Assembly (NCBI GenBank): GCA_021788645.1
Contig: JAJYKK010000013.1
Span: forward strand, 1 to 60,122
Reading direction: 5' to 3'
From: Pseudomonadota bacterium
Lineage (GTDB): Bacteria > Pseudomonadota > Gammaproteobacteria > Burkholderiales > JAKAFK01
Length of the DNA: 60,122 bases
The notes beneath the pieces are model-generated. The model saw only the letters and a program-made list of their open reading frames with translations, was not told the origin of the DNA and made no database searches. Shown one piece after another: positions 19,593 to 31,148 of this stretch (positions are counted from its first letter, which is position 1; each line of letters begins with the position of its first letter). The position numbers and the translations under genes were made by a program.

Positions 19593-19631
19593 TCTTGTTT
19601 TCATGCTAGAGTGCAGGGGACGCCCCCACGG

Positions 19632-21689
<2,058 letters not shown>

Positions 21690-21698
21690 GCCAAAACC

Positions 21699-22253
21699 TC
21701 ACGAGGCGCTCGCCGCCGCCGCCCGCCGGGCCTTATGGGACCACGTCCACACGTAATGACATCCCGACAGGGCGGCCGACGCGAACACCAGGTCGAACAG
21801 CCCATGCAGCCAGTGCCCGCCGCCGACAAAGCCCGCCGCCTGGGCCATGACGAGGATCAGCAGCGCGAACTCGAGGAAGACGTGGGCCTTGCCCAGCCGG
21901 CTCGGGGCGATGTCCACTTCCCCGAAGAGCCAGCGATAGGCGGCCGCACCCCCGATAATCAGCGCATCGCGTCCAATCAGCGCGCTGGCCACCCAGTCCG
22001 GCACGAGCCCAAGCCAGGTCGTCGTCATCAGGGTGGCGAGGAGCACGACTTTGTCGGCGACCGGGTCCAGCACCGCCCCCAATCGCGTGAACCAGCGGAA
22101 GCGGCGCGCGAGAAAGCCGTCCAGGGCGTCGCTCACGGCCGCCGCGAGAAAGAGTGCCGCGGCGGCCCCATAGCGGCCCTGCAGCAGGACACCGACTTCG
22201 AGCGGCGCGATGCATAGGCGCGCGAGCGTGATGAGGTTCGGAAGGTTTCGCAT
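21699..22253 (-). CDS. CDP-alcohol phosphatidyltransferase family protein
   Basis: 184-residue membrane enzyme with the signature DG..AR........G...D...D, seen as DALDGFLARRFRWFTRLGAVLDPVADK. Members swap CMP of CDP-diacylglycerol for an alcohol such as glycerol phosphate. Hydrophobic segments follow the motif. It could be a PgsA-like phosphatidylglycerophosphate synthase, but substrate cannot be fixed from sequence. The ATG at 22253 (MRNLPNLITLARL) matches family starts; an open frame extends 120 bases further but without similarity. It is the last gene of the minus-strand cluster. Confidence 0.88.
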   Translation of the reverse strand: MRNLPNLITLARLCIAPLEVGVLLQGRYGAAAALFLAAAVSDALDGFLARRFRWFTRLGAVLDPVADKVVLLATLMTTTWLGLVPDWVASALIGRDALIIGGAAAYRWLFGEVDIAPSRLGKAHVFLEFALLILVMAQAAGFVGGGHWLHGLFDLVFASAALSGCHYVWTWSHKARRAAAASAS

Positions 22254-22376
22254 GATGAGGGTCGCCGCGTCTGGCGGCGCGCGGCACATGAACAAACGGT
22301 AACCGCATGATACCACCGGGCGCGCCGGCAGCGCCCGTTCCTCATGCCTTGCGATCGGGCCACCGGCGTGCACCGC

Positions 22377-22979
22377 CTAGGGGCGGATGATGCGGCCGGT
22401 CTCCGGGTCGAGGATGGTGGACGGGCGCGTGCGCCGTCCAATGCGCCCGCGGATGACAAGCACCCGATCCCCGAACATCCGGCGTACTCCCGCCGCCGTC
22501 CGGGCGGGCCTGCGTCCCGCCGGATTGGCGCTCGTGGACACGATCGCCTGGCCCAGGGCGCGCGCGAGATGGGCCGTGTCGGGGTGGGCGCTCACCCGCA
22601 CGGCGAGCGTCGCGTGGCGGCCGGTCAGCCAGCGCGGCGTGTGGCTCGCCGAAGGCAGAAGGAGGGTCGTGGGTCCCGGCCAGACGGCGCTCATGACTGC
22701 CCGCGCGCGTTCGCTGGGGGCGCGCACGAAGGGTGCCAGCCGGGCGAACGCATGGGCGGCGAGGATCAGGCCCTTGTGGCGGGGGCGCCCTTTGAGCCGA
22801 AGCAGCTTCTCGACCGCGCGTGCGTTGCGCGGGCCGCAGCCCAGGCCGAAGCACGACTCGGTGGCATAGGCGATGAGGCCCCCCCGCGCGAGCTGCGCCC
22901 GGATGCGCGCCGCCGAGGGACGCAATGGCCTGGGCCTCGGGCGAGGCGCCGCGCCGGCTTTAGTGCGGCTCGGCCCCAT
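22377..22979 (-). CDS. tsaC: Threonylcarbamoyl-AMP synthase (TsaC/YrdC family)
   Basis: 200-residue YrdC-fold protein. It makes threonylcarbamoyl-AMP from threonine, bicarbonate and ATP for t6A37 in tRNAs that read ANN codons. Motifs: IAYATESCFGLGC, LLRLKGRPRHKGLIL (substrate-binding basic loop), WPGPTTLLLP and IVSTSANPAGRRP. It overlaps purE by 20 bases, so the two are translated from one transcript. The first 20 residues are basic and alanine/proline rich, so the true start could be slightly downstream. Confidence 0.92.
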   Translation of the reverse strand: MGPSRTKAGAAPRPRPRPLRPSAARIRAQLARGGLIAYATESCFGLGCGPRNARAVEKLLRLKGRPRHKGLILAAHAFARLAPFVRAPSERARAVMSAVWPGPTTLLLPSASHTPRWLTGRHATLAVRVSAHPDTAHLARALGQAIVSTSANPAGRRPARTAAGVRRMFGDRVLVIRGRIGRRTRPSTILDPETGRIIRP

Positions 22980-23475
22980 TCTTCAGTCTCGCCTGCAATG
23001 CCTCGTCCTTGGCGATGATGGCCCGGGCGTTCTCGGCGCGTTCGTCCTTCAGGCGTTGGAAAAGCCCGGCGTCCTCGACGGCCAGGATCTGGGCCGCGAG
23101 ATAGGCGGCGTTCTTGGCGCCCGCCTTGCCCACCGCGACACTGGCCACCGGCACGCCGCCGGGCATCTGCACCGTCGAGAGCAGCGAGTCGAAGCCATTC
23201 AGCGGCCCGCCCGCCATCGGCACCCCGATCACCGGGCGCAGCGTGTTGGCGGCCACTGCCCCAGCCAGGTGCGCCGCGAGGCCCGCGGCCGCGATGAAGA
23301 CCTTGCAGCCGCGCGCCTCCGCCGAGCGGACATATTCGACCGTGCGCTCGGGGGTGCGGTGGGCCGAGGCGATGCGCACCTCCCACGAAACGCCCAGCGC
23401 GGTCAGGGTGTCGAGGCTTGCCTGCATCGTCGGCAAATCGGAATCGGATCCCATCAGAATGGCCACAAAACTCAT
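22960..23475 (-). CDS. purE: N5-CAIR mutase
   Basis: 171-residue PurE that converts N5-carboxyaminoimidazole ribonucleotide to CAIR in purine synthesis. The active-site loops [10 protein letters not shown] (residues 8-17) and [10 protein letters not shown] (about 36-45) are intact, as is [20 protein letters not shown]. It follows purD by 13 bp and overlaps tsaC. A purK partner would be expected for this class of PurE; none is in the window. Confidence 0.97.
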   Translation of the reverse strand: MSFVAILMGSDSDLPTMQASLDTLTALGVSWEVRIASAHRTPERTVEYVRSAEARGCKVFIAAAGLAAHLAGAVAANTLRPVIGVPMAGGPLNGFDSLLSTVQMPGGVPVASVAVGKAGAKNAAYLAAQILAVEDAGLFQRLKDERAENARAIIAKDEALQARLKNGAEPH

Positions 23476-23488
23476 CGTACACTCCCTC

Positions 23489-24763
23489 TCAATGCTTGTT
23501 GTTGATCGCGCGGCTTCCGATATCGTGCCGCATCTGGCATCCCTGGAAGCTGATCAGGCGGGCGATCTCGTAGGCCCGGCGCTGCGCCATCCGGACGTTC
23601 TCGCCCAGCGCGGTGACGCACAGCACGCGGCCGCCGTCCGTCACGACCGAACCGCCGTCGAGCCTTGTGCCGGCATGGAACACGCGGTAATCGCTGCCCG
23701 CCGGCGGGAGCCCGTGGATCGCATCGCCCTTGCGCGGGGCCTCGGGATAGCCGTCGGCCGCCAGGACGACGCCCAGGGCGGCGCGCCGGTCCCATTCGGG
23801 GGCGACCTGGTCGAGGGTGCCCGCCACGGCGTGCTCGACCAGGGCGACGAGGTCGCTTTTCAGCCGCAACATGATGGGCTGGGTCTCGGGGTCGCCCAGC
23901 CGGCAATTGAATTCCAATACCTTGAGCTGTCCGTCGGGCCGAATCATCAGGCCGGCATAGAGGAAGCCGGTATAGGGTTCGCCGTCCTGGATCATTCCCG
24001 AGACGGCAGGCATGATCACCTCGCGCATGATGCGGGCGTGGATCGCCGGCGTGACGACCGGCGCAGGGGAATAGGCGCCCATGCCGCCGGTGTTGGGCCC
24101 GGCATCCCCGTCGCGCAGGCGCTTGTGGTCCTGCGAAGTGGCGAGCGGCACCACGTGCTTGCCGTCGGACATGACGATGAAGCTCGCCTCCTCGCCTTCG
24201 AGGCATTCCTCGATGACGACACGGGCGCCCGCGTCCCCCATCGCGTTGGCGAGCAGCATGCCGTCGACGGCCGCGCAGGCCTCTTCCACGCTCTGCGCCA
24301 CCACCACCCCCTTGCCGGCGGCGAGACCATCCGCCTTGACGACGATCGGGGCGCCGTGCGCGGCGATGTAGGCGCGTGCCTGGGCGGCGTCGGTGAAGGT
24401 CCCGTAGGCGGCGGTCGGGATGCCATGGCGCACCATGAACGACTTCGCGAAGTCCTTCGAACTCTCGAGGCGCGCGGCGCGCTGCGAGGGGCCGAAGATG
24501 CGCAGGCCGGCGGCGCGGAAGGCGTCGACCACCCCTTGCGAGAGGGGCGCCTCGGGTCCGACCACCGTGAGGGCGATCGGCTCTTGCACGGCAAAGCGCA
24601 CGAGTTCCGAAATCTCGCGCAGGTCGAGGTTTTGCAGGCCGGGCTCGAGGGCGGTGCCGCCGTTGCCGGGCGCGACGAAGATCTTGGAGACCTTGGGCGA
24701 TTGAAGCAGCTTCCAGGCGAGGGCGTGTTCCCGGCCTCCGCCGCCGATGACGAGTATTTTCAT
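23489..24763 (-). CDS. purD: Phosphoribosylamine-glycine ligase
   Basis: 424-residue ATP-grasp enzyme making glycinamide ribonucleotide, the second step of purine synthesis. N-terminal MKILVIGGGGREHALAWKL, ATP-grasp KADGLAAGKGVVVA (about 144-157) and TGGMGAYSPAPVVT, then EFNCRLGDPETQ with metal ligands. Full length. It lies between purH (192-bp gap holding a strong hairpin) and purE. Confidence 0.97.
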   Translation of the reverse strand: MKILVIGGGGREHALAWKLLQSPKVSKIFVAPGNGGTALEPGLQNLDLREISELVRFAVQEPIALTVVGPEAPLSQGVVDAFRAAGLRIFGPSQRAARLESSKDFAKSFMVRHGIPTAAYGTFTDAAQARAYIAAHGAPIVVKADGLAAGKGVVVAQSVEEACAAVDGMLLANAMGDAGARVVIEECLEGEEASFIVMSDGKHVVPLATSQDHKRLRDGDAGPNTGGMGAYSPAPVVTPAIHARIMREVIMPAVSGMIQDGEPYTGFLYAGLMIRPDGQLKVLEFNCRLGDPETQPIMLRLKSDLVALVEHAVAGTLDQVAPEWDRRAALGVVLAADGYPEAPRKGDAIHGLPPAGSDYRVFHAGTRLDGGSVVTDGGRVLCVTALGENVRMAQRRAYEIARLISFQGCQMRHDIGSRAINNKH

Positions 24764-24811
24764 AGACTCAGAATCTCCCGGGCCAGGCCGCCGGCCAGGC
24801 CCAATGACAAG

Positions 24812-24848
24812 GGGGGGGCACTCGCCCCTTCCGGGCGGTGCCCGCCCC
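24812..24848 (-). terminator. Strong GC hairpin in the purH-purD gap
   Basis: Arms 24812-24827 and 24833-24848 pair almost completely around CTTCC. No U-run follows in the minus direction, so it may act as an RNA-processing or partial-termination stem that sets purH versus purD levels. Confidence 0.4.
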
Positions 24849-24955
24849 GGGATCTGTCTTCTTCCGCGTCGCGCGCCGGGTGCCCGCCGCGCCCAAAGGC
24901 TCAGGGCAAGGCGCCGAGCGCGCGCGGAAGCAAGGCATGCCGTGCGCGCCCGGGG

Positions 24956-26518
24956 TCAATGCCGGAAATGCCGGACCCCGGTGAAGACCATGGCGATGCC
25001 CCGCTCCTCGGCGGCGGCGATGACCTCGTCGTCGCGCAGGCTCCCGCCCGGCTGGATGACCGCCTTGGCGCCGGCCGCGGCCAACACGTCGACATTGTCG
25101 CGGAAGGGGAAGAAGGCGTCCGACGCCACGACGGCGCCCGCCAGGTCGAGTCCCGCGTTCTGCGCCTTGATGGAGGCGATGCGGGTGCTGTCGACGCGGC
25201 TCATCTGGCCTGCGCCCACGCCCAGCGTGCGGCCGCCGCCGGCAAAGACGATGGCGTTGGACTTGACGAACTTGGCCACGCGCCAAGCGAACAGCAGGTC
25301 CTCGAGCTGCTCGGCGCTGGGCGCGAGGCGCGTCACGACGCGCAATTCGGCGGGGCCGACGTTGCGCAGGTCGGGGCTTTGCACCAGCAGGCCGCCGCCC
25401 ACCCGCTTGAAGTCCCAGGCGTTCGCGCCCTCGCCCAAAGGGATGGCGAGAACGCGCACGTTGGGCTTGGCGGCGAACACCTGCGCCGCCTCGGCCGATA
25501 CCGCCGGCGCCATCACCACTTCGACGAACTGGCCGACGACGGCCCGGGCGGCGGGGGCGTCGATCTCCCGGTTGAAGGCGATGATCCCGCCGAACGCCGA
25601 GGTCGGATCGGTGGCAAAGGCGCGCTGATAGGCGTCCAGCAGCCCGTGCGCGGTGGCCACCCCGCAGGGGTTCGCGTGCTTCACGATGACGCAGGCGGGC
25701 GCGGCGAAGGTCTTGACGCACTCCCATGCGGCATCGGCATCGGCGATGTTGTTGTAGGACAGCTCCTTGCCCTGCAGTTGGGTGAACGCGGCAATCGACC
25801 CCGAGGCGCCGTTCGTTTCCCGGTAGAAGGCCCCTTGCTGGTGCGGATTCTCGCCGTAGCGCAGATCCTGGCCCTTGCGGAACTGCAAGGTCAAGGCCTC
25901 GGGGAAGCGCGACGGCTTGCCCGCTTGGTCGAGGCTCGTCAGATAATTGGCGATCGCCCCGTCGTAGGCTGCCGTGTGGGCGAAGGCCTTCTTGGCGAGG
26001 TCAAGCCGGGTGGCGGCGCCGAGATCTCCCCCCGCGTGCGCGAGCGCCTCGAGGACGAGGGAATAGTCGGCGGGCTCGGTGATCACCGCGACGCGGTCAT
26101 GGTTCTTGGCGGCCGCGCGGACCATGGTGGGGCCCCCGATGTCGATGTTCTCGATCGCGTCGGTCAGCGTGCAGCCGGCTTTGGCCACGGTCGCCTCGAA
26201 AGGATAGAGGTTGACCACCACGAGGTCGATGTAGGGAAAGTCCATCTGCGCCATCGCCGCGACGTGCTCGGCGCAATCGCGGCGGGCCAGGATGCCGGCG
26301 TGGATCTTGGGGTGCAGGGTCTTGACCCGACCGTCGAGCATTTCCCGGAAGCCGGTATAGTCCGACACCTCGGTCACCGTGACCCCCGCCTCCTGCAACA
26401 GCTTGGCCGTGCCCCCCGTGGAGAGGATTTCGACGCCGTGGCTGGCGAGGCCGCGGCCGAATTCGGCCAGGCCGGTCTTGTCGGAAACGCTGATGAGGGC
26501 ACGTCGGATGGGAGTCAT
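24956..26518 (-). CDS. purH: Bifunctional AICAR formyltransferase / IMP cyclohydrolase
   Basis: 520-residue PurH performing the last two purine steps. The N-terminal IMP cyclohydrolase half has [24 protein letters not shown] and [12 protein letters not shown] (about 65-77); the AICAR transformylase half has [10 protein letters not shown] (catalytic Lys-His, about 265-275) and the late [13 protein letters not shown]. Full length. It follows fis by 72 bp in the classical dusB-fis-purHD arrangement of gammaproteobacteria. Confidence 0.97.
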   Translation of the reverse strand: MTPIRRALISVSDKTGLAEFGRGLASHGVEILSTGGTAKLLQEAGVTVTEVSDYTGFREMLDGRVKTLHPKIHAGILARRDCAEHVAAMAQMDFPYIDLVVVNLYPFEATVAKAGCTLTDAIENIDIGGPTMVRAAAKNHDRVAVITEPADYSLVLEALAHAGGDLGAATRLDLAKKAFAHTAAYDGAIANYLTSLDQAGKPSRFPEALTLQFRKGQDLRYGENPHQQGAFYRETNGASGSIAAFTQLQGKELSYNNIADADAAWECVKTFAAPACVIVKHANPCGVATAHGLLDAYQRAFATDPTSAFGGIIAFNREIDAPAARAVVGQFVEVVMAPAVSAEAAQVFAAKPNVRVLAIPLGEGANAWDFKRVGGGLLVQSPDLRNVGPAELRVVTRLAPSAEQLEDLLFAWRVAKFVKSNAIVFAGGGRTLGVGAGQMSRVDSTRIASIKAQNAGLDLAGAVVASDAFFPFRDNVDVLAAAGAKAVIQPGGSLRDDEVIAAAEERGIAMVFTGVRHFRH

Positions 26519-26590
26519 AAGTCTATCGATTCTCTAACACGCATGAAGCCCGGTCGGGCGGAGTCGGGCGCCGGATGGAAGGCCCGGCGC

Positions 26591-26830
26591 TCACTTGATG
26601 CCATACTGCAGCATTTTCTTGCGCAAGGTGTTGCGGCTCACGCCCAGGATGCCTGCCGCCTTCGCCTGGTTTCCCTGCGCATATTCGAGGACGAATTCGA
26701 TGAGCGGCTTGTCCACGCAGCCGATCACCATCTCGTAGATGGCGCGGGGCTGCTCGCCGTCGAGGTCCTTGAAGTATTCGGCCATGGCCTGCCGAACGCA
26801 GCGCGCGATTTCGCTTTCCTTGTTGACCAT
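26591..26830 (-). CDS. fis: DNA-binding protein Fis
   Basis: 79-residue Fis-family nucleoid protein. The C-terminal helix-turn-helix QGNQAKAAGILGVSRNTLRKKMLQYGIK matches Fis. The N-terminal region is shorter than E. coli Fis (98 residues), as in many relatives. The start at 26830 (MVNKESEIARCV) lies 11 bp after dusB, the usual translational coupling. A longer frame upstream overlaps dusB and lacks similarity. Likely bends DNA at rRNA and growth-phase promoters. Confidence 0.95.
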   Translation of the reverse strand: MVNKESEIARCVRQAMAEYFKDLDGEQPRAIYEMVIGCVDKPLIEFVLEYAQGNQAKAAGILGVSRNTLRKKMLQYGIK

Positions 26831-26841
26831 TGTGTCACCGC

Positions 26842-27828
26842 TCAAGCCGCCAGGGGCGGCGGTAGGCAAACATCCGCGAAGCAGGCATCGAAGGCCGTCC
26901 ATTGGTCGCGGGCGTCCGTGTGTGCGTTGACGGCGGTTCGGACGGCTTCTTCGCACCCGAGCGCACGGCCGTACCATGCCAGATGCTTGCGCGCGATTCG
27001 CACCCCCAGGGCCTCGCCGTAGAAGTCATGCAAAGCGGCCACGTGGCGGCGGATGACCCGATAGATTTCCGCCGCGTCCGGTGCGCCCGCAGGATCCCCG
27101 TGGCCGAGCGCCGGCGACAGTTCGCGGAAGATCCAGGGCCGTCCCAGGGCCGCCCGTCCGATCATGAGGGCGTCGACGCCGGTGTGCGCGAGGACCCGGC
27201 GGGCGACGGCCGCGCTGGTGATGTCTCCGTTGGCGATGATCGGAATGCGCGCCTGCGCCTTGACCGCCGCGATCGTGTCGTACTCCGCCGGCGTCCCATA
27301 GCCGCAGGCGCGCGTGCGCCCGTGCAGCGCGAGGGCCTGGATGCCTGCGTCTTCCGCGATGCGCAGGATGGTCAGGGCGTTCCGGTGCCCGGTGTCCCAT
27401 CCGGTGCGCGTCTTGAGCGTCACGGGCACGTCCACGGCCTTGACCACGGCGTCCAGGAGGCGTGCCACGAGCCGCTCGTCCTTCAGCAGCGCCGAGCCCG
27501 CCAGCGTCCGGCAGACCTTCTTGGCGGGACATCCCATGTTGATGTCGATGATCTGCGCGCCTTGATCCACGTGGTAGCGGGCGGCGCGGGCCAGCATCAG
27601 CGGATCGGCGCCGACGATCTGGACCGCGATCGGCGCGGTTTCCCCGATATGGTCCCCGCGCCGCCGGGATTTCGGCGTGGCGCGCAGGCGCGCATCGGAT
27701 GAGACCATCTCCGAGATCGCCAGATCGGCCCCGAATTCGCGGCACAGGGTGCGAAAGGGGCGGTCCGTGACGCCCGCCATCGGCGCGAGGATGAGCTTGT
27801 TCTGCAGGCGATACGGGCCGATGCGCAT
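26842..27828 (-). CDS. dusB: tRNA-dihydrouridine synthase B
   Basis: 328-residue FMN-dependent Dus enzyme that reduces uridine in the tRNA D-loop. Motifs: LAPMAGVTDRPFR (FMN phosphate region), INMGCPAKKV with the catalytic cysteine, GSALL, LHGRTR and NGDITS, then GRAALGRPW. It heads the dusB-fis operon and probably the purine genes. Intact. Confidence 0.96.
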   Translation of the reverse strand: MRIGPYRLQNKLILAPMAGVTDRPFRTLCREFGADLAISEMVSSDARLRATPKSRRRGDHIGETAPIAVQIVGADPLMLARAARYHVDQGAQIIDINMGCPAKKVCRTLAGSALLKDERLVARLLDAVVKAVDVPVTLKTRTGWDTGHRNALTILRIAEDAGIQALALHGRTRACGYGTPAEYDTIAAVKAQARIPIIANGDITSAAVARRVLAHTGVDALMIGRAALGRPWIFRELSPALGHGDPAGAPDAAEIYRVIRRHVAALHDFYGEALGVRIARKHLAWYGRALGCEEAVRTAVNAHTDARDQWTAFDACFADVCLPPPLAA

Positions 27829-27993
27829 GGCGATTCTTGTTCGGGAAGAGCGCTAGATTCTATACCGAATCCGGTGCGCAGCGAAAGGCCACCCCGCAGG
27901 TCTCCGGGGGGCGCGCCTCGGGTGGGGTGGTCGTGCCAGGGGCGTCGTGGGTGCGCGCGAAAAGGGCCGTGGCGGGCCGTCATCCGCCGCCGG

Positions 27994-29118
27994 TCATCGG
28001 GAGGGGCACAGCAGCGTGTTGTTTCTTTCCCCGCTCTCGGCGATGCGGTCGAGGCTCTCGAGCACCTGCTGGCTGGCCGTCTCCATGCGGCCGATGGCTT
28101 CGAACGCTTCGTCCGGACGGCCCGCCCGGAAGTGATGCAGGGAGGCCATGCCGCTGTCGTGAAAGACCTTGTGCGGGTCTTCCATCTCGCGGTAGCCCGG
28201 CAGCGCGGAGAAGCAGTCGCGCCCGTCGCCTTCGTAGTACCACTTGCCGAGCCGGCAGCGCTGGTGGTTCGCGAAGTCGCCGTCCGCCTTGTGTGACAGC
28301 CCCATGAAGACCTTGTAGATCTCCAGCTTGTACACCAGATGATCGATCTTGGCCACCTCCACGAAGCTGCGCAGGGCGGAGGCGGCGATCACGCCTTCCA
28401 TGCCCTCCGCCAGCTGAAGCACCCGCGTCATGTGGGAGGTCGTCTCGTGGCCCTTGCGGCTGAAGCCTTCGGTGTTCTCCGCCCAGTCGTTCATGTGGGT
28501 GCGGGTCTGCTCGGTAAGACCCTGGATGGTCGTGACGAGGTGGGAAATCTCGGCGGTGGCCTTGCCGGTGCGCTCGGCAAGCTTGCGGACCTCGTCGGCG
28601 ACCACGGCGAAGCCGCGGCCCATCTCGCCCGCGCGGGCCGCCTCGATGGCGGCATTGAGCGCGAGCAGGTTGGTCTGGTCTGCGATTTCCTTGATGAGCC
28701 GGACGATGCCGCCGATTTGTTCCGCCTGTGCGCTCAACTGGCCGACCTTGTCCGCCATCTCGGAGGAATCGGCCGACATCGATTCCATGCTCCGCGAGAG
28801 CTGCTCCATCGCCGTCTGGCTCGTACCGCTGGCCGCCGCGGCTTCCATCGCGTGCTGCTTTTCGGCTTGCATGGATTCCGCCAGGGCCGCCTGCGAGCGC
28901 TGTATTTCCAGCAAGGACGCGGAGAAGACCCCGAGGGTCTGATACAGGCGGCGACAGTGGTCGACGTCCTGCCGCGCGTCGGCCGCCGCCGCGAGGGCGG
29001 CGAGCTTGTCTTGCCGCTCCGTCGCAAGACCGGCCTCCAGCGCCGCAACCCGGGCCTCCAGTTCGCGGGTGCGCCCTTCGTAGGCGAGGGCTTTTTGCTT
29101 CCATTGGGTCGAAAACAT
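27994..29118 (-). CDS. Soluble chemoreceptor with C-terminal CZB zinc domain
   Basis: 374-residue methyl-accepting chemotaxis protein with no membrane segment. N-terminal coiled coil (about 10-110), a short signalling hairpin with the conserved tip [41 protein letters not shown] (given here by name only as the MCP tip, residues about 143-185), then a CZB domain (about 255-350). The CZB zinc ligands are visible: [23 protein letters not shown] and LHHF. CZB receptors sense zinc, and in some bacteria hypochlorite or redox state. It lies 28 bp after the Aer-like gene on the same strand, so both may share the riboswitch-controlled transcript. Confidence 0.92.
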   Translation of the reverse strand: MFSTQWKQKALAYEGRTRELEARVAALEAGLATERQDKLAALAAAADARQDVDHCRRLYQTLGVFSASLLEIQRSQAALAESMQAEKQHAMEAAAASGTSQTAMEQLSRSMESMSADSSEMADKVGQLSAQAEQIGGIVRLIKEIADQTNLLALNAAIEAARAGEMGRGFAVVADEVRKLAERTGKATAEISHLVTTIQGLTEQTRTHMNDWAENTEGFSRKGHETTSHMTRVLQLAEGMEGVIAASALRSFVEVAKIDHLVYKLEIYKVFMGLSHKADGDFANHQRCRLGKWYYEGDGRDCFSALPGYREMEDPHKVFHDSGMASLHHFRAGRPDEAFEAIGRMETASQQVLESLDRIAESGERNNTLLCPSR

Positions 29119-29146
29119 GCTTTCTCCGTCTTGGCCGGCCGCCCCG

Positions 29147-30775
29147 CTAATGCGGCGTGCGCGCCAGCTTGAATTGATCCACGAGGCGCTTCAGGCCCCC
29201 GGCGGTCGCCGCAAGCCTTTCCGTTTCGCGCCATGCCTCCTGCGCGGATTCGGTGTTCCGGTCGATCAGCGTCGAGACTTGTTCCATATTGGCGGCCACC
29301 TGGTGGCTTGCCGCGGCCTGCGCCGCCGCCGCATCGGCGATCCCCTGCGCCTTGCTCGCCACATCGACGCTGGCCTCGGTGATGAGGTCGAGGTCGGCCA
29401 GGGACTCCTTCATCAGGGCCGTTCCCGACTCGACCTCGTGCATGGCTTGCGCCATGGCGGCCACCGTCTGCCCGGTGACGCTCTGGATTTCCGCGACGCG
29501 CGCCGAGATGTCGCCGGTGCTCAGCGTGGTCCGCTCGGCGAGCTTGCGGACCTCGTCGGCAACGACCGCGAAGCCGCGGCCGAGTTCGCCGGCGCGGGCC
29601 GCCTCGATGGCCGCGTTGAGCGCCAGGAGGTTGGTCTGATCGGCGATGTCCTTGATGGACTGGGTGATGGTGCCGATTTTCTCGATCGACTGGTTGAGCT
29701 TGCCGATGGTCGCGCTTGAGGCCTGCACGGCTTCCACCACGCGAGCCGTCGCGTCCTGGCTTCGCGTCATGCTGGCATTGCTGTCCTCCACCCGCTTTTG
29801 CGACTGCGTGGCGGACAACGCGGCCGCGCCGGCCCCTTCCGCGACTTCGCCGATCGACGCGCTGAACTCCTCGGTGGCGGCGGCGACCGATTGCACGCGG
29901 CCCCGCTGCTCGTGCGATTGCTCGACCACGCTTTTCATCTCGCCCTCGAGCACGGCGCACTGCCGGTCGATCGCCCGGGCCGCTTCCTTGATCTCGTCCA
30001 GCATGACCGTGAGGTTGGCCTGCATCGCCGCCAGGCCGTTCAACAGCCGGCCCTCTTCGTTGCGGCCGCCGATGTCGATGTCGTCGGTCAGGATGCCTTG
30101 GGCGATGCGGTCGAGGTGGCCCAAGGCGACATCGAGCTTGCCCATGACCGTGCGCGCCAGAAGGAAGAACGCCGCGAAGGTGACGGAGATCCAGGAGAAG
30201 GCAAAGGCGCCGAGTTGCCCGATCTCGCTCCAGGAGAGCTGCAAGGCGGGTTTGCTCGCCGCCAGGGCGAACCCCATGCCGATATACAGCGCGGAGAGCA
30301 CCGCGAACATCCGCGCGCGGATGGACAGTCCGCGCCAGCTGAAGCGCGAGGGCGTCGGCAGGGCATGCCCGGCGCTGAGGCGGGCATAGAGCGCTTCGGC
30401 CTCCCTGATGCTCTCTCGCGACGGTTCCGAGCGCACCGACAGGTAGCCGATCGTCCGGTTGTCCTGGCGCACCGGGACGACCAGCGCCGCGACCCAGTAA
30501 TGGTCGCCGCTTTTCGCCCGGTTCTTGACGATGCCGCGCCACGGATGGCCCGCCTTGATGGTGTCCCACAGGTTCTGGAACGCCGCCGCGGGCATGTCCG
30601 GGTGGCGGATGATGTTGTGGTTCTTGCCGATCAGCTCCTCGCGCGAGAACTCCGCGAGTTCGATGAAGGTGTCGTTGGCATAGGTGATGATGCCCTTGAG
30701 GTCGGTCTTCGAGACCAGGTATCGCCCCTTGGGATAGGGCCTTTCGTTCTGCGTCACTGGAAGGTTGATTTTCAT
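29147..30775 (-). CDS. aer: Aer-like aerotaxis receptor (PAS-MCP)
   Basis: 542-residue membrane chemoreceptor. The PAS domain (about 10-125) is strongly Aer-like: [31 protein letters not shown], then [17 protein letters not shown], the FAD-binding pattern that senses redox or electron-transport state. Two hydrophobic helices (about 160-180 and 190-215), a HAMP-like linker and the MCP signalling domain with tip [18 protein letters not shown] follow. The ATG at 30775 ([22 protein letters not shown]) is chosen because upstream codons lack similarity. The mRNA leader of about 250 nt contains a c-di-GMP-I-like riboswitch. A second chemoreceptor follows 28 bp downstream. Confidence 0.93.
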   Translation of the reverse strand: MKINLPVTQNERPYPKGRYLVSKTDLKGIITYANDTFIELAEFSREELIGKNHNIIRHPDMPAAAFQNLWDTIKAGHPWRGIVKNRAKSGDHYWVAALVVPVRQDNRTIGYLSVRSEPSRESIREAEALYARLSAGHALPTPSRFSWRGLSIRARMFAVLSALYIGMGFALAASKPALQLSWSEIGQLGAFAFSWISVTFAAFFLLARTVMGKLDVALGHLDRIAQGILTDDIDIGGRNEEGRLLNGLAAMQANLTVMLDEIKEAARAIDRQCAVLEGEMKSVVEQSHEQRGRVQSVAAATEEFSASIGEVAEGAGAAALSATQSQKRVEDSNASMTRSQDATARVVEAVQASSATIGKLNQSIEKIGTITQSIKDIADQTNLLALNAAIEAARAGELGRGFAVVADEVRKLAERTTLSTGDISARVAEIQSVTGQTVAAMAQAMHEVESGTALMKESLADLDLITEASVDVASKAQGIADAAAAQAAASHQVAANMEQVSTLIDRNTESAQEAWRETERLAATAGGLKRLVDQFKLARTPH

Positions 30776-30944
30776 GGGCTTGTTCTGTCCCCGGTGATGG
30801 AAGGGCGGATGCGTGTCGCTATCGCGGTCGCTGCGGAGGCGGGATGGGGCAGGGAAGCAGTCCGGCGCGGGCGGGCGGGAGCGGCTCGGTGCGGGCATTC
30901 TTCATAACGGGTCGCCTGGCAAGAAATGGAGTGCCGCCACGCTT

Positions 30945-31032
30945 CACCGGGCAATCCCGCCGTCATGGGCTCGCGCCTTTAGACCGGGACTTTGCGCCTT
31001 CGCCTTTCGAACGAAGTAACCTTTATCGGGTG
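30945..31032 (-). ncRNA. Cyclic di-GMP-I (GEMM-I) riboswitch aptamer
   Basis: On the minus strand the leader of the aer-like gene matches the GEMM-I layout. P1 strands CACC (from 31032) and GGTG (to 30945). A stem CTTCG/CGAAG has a GAAA tetraloop. It is followed by GGCGCAAAGTC, matching the core GCAAAG that contains the intercalating adenine, then CCGGTCTAAA, the tetraloop-receptor segment, a second stem GGC/GCC, and GCGGGATTGCCCGG closing P1. A G is at the position that favours c-di-GMP over cGAMP, though alignment there is uncertain by one base. The expression platform is the following 170 nt. Confidence 0.75.
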
Positions 31033-31037
31033 TCTCT

Positions 31038-31065
31038 CCGGCAGGAGAAAAAGACCTTCTGCCGG
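31038..31065 (-). terminator. Hairpin between polA and the riboswitch
   Basis: CCGGCAG (31038-31044) and CTGCCGG (31059-31065) form a perfect 7-bp stem. On the minus strand it lies after polA and just before the aptamer. A TTTTT sits within the loop rather than after the stem, so terminator function is uncertain. A palindrome CCTTGCC/GGCAAGG at 31134-31147 lies beside the polA stop. Confidence 0.35.
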
Positions 31066-31148
31066 TAAGCGGATGTGCATGTCGCCTATCCTATATTAAC
31101 TCGCGGCGCGCGCGCAACCGTGCGGAGCCACCCCCTTGCCGGCAAGGA

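Noticed and set aside
23114-27022. A 1302-codon plus-strand open frame across the purine genes
   Set aside because: It is antisense to purE, purD, purH, fis and dusB, has no family features and arises from high GC content.
30945-31032. A flagellar sigma-28 -10 box (CCCGATAA) near 31025
   Set aside because: No TAAA-type -35 at the right distance; the sequence is better explained as part of the riboswitch P1 region.
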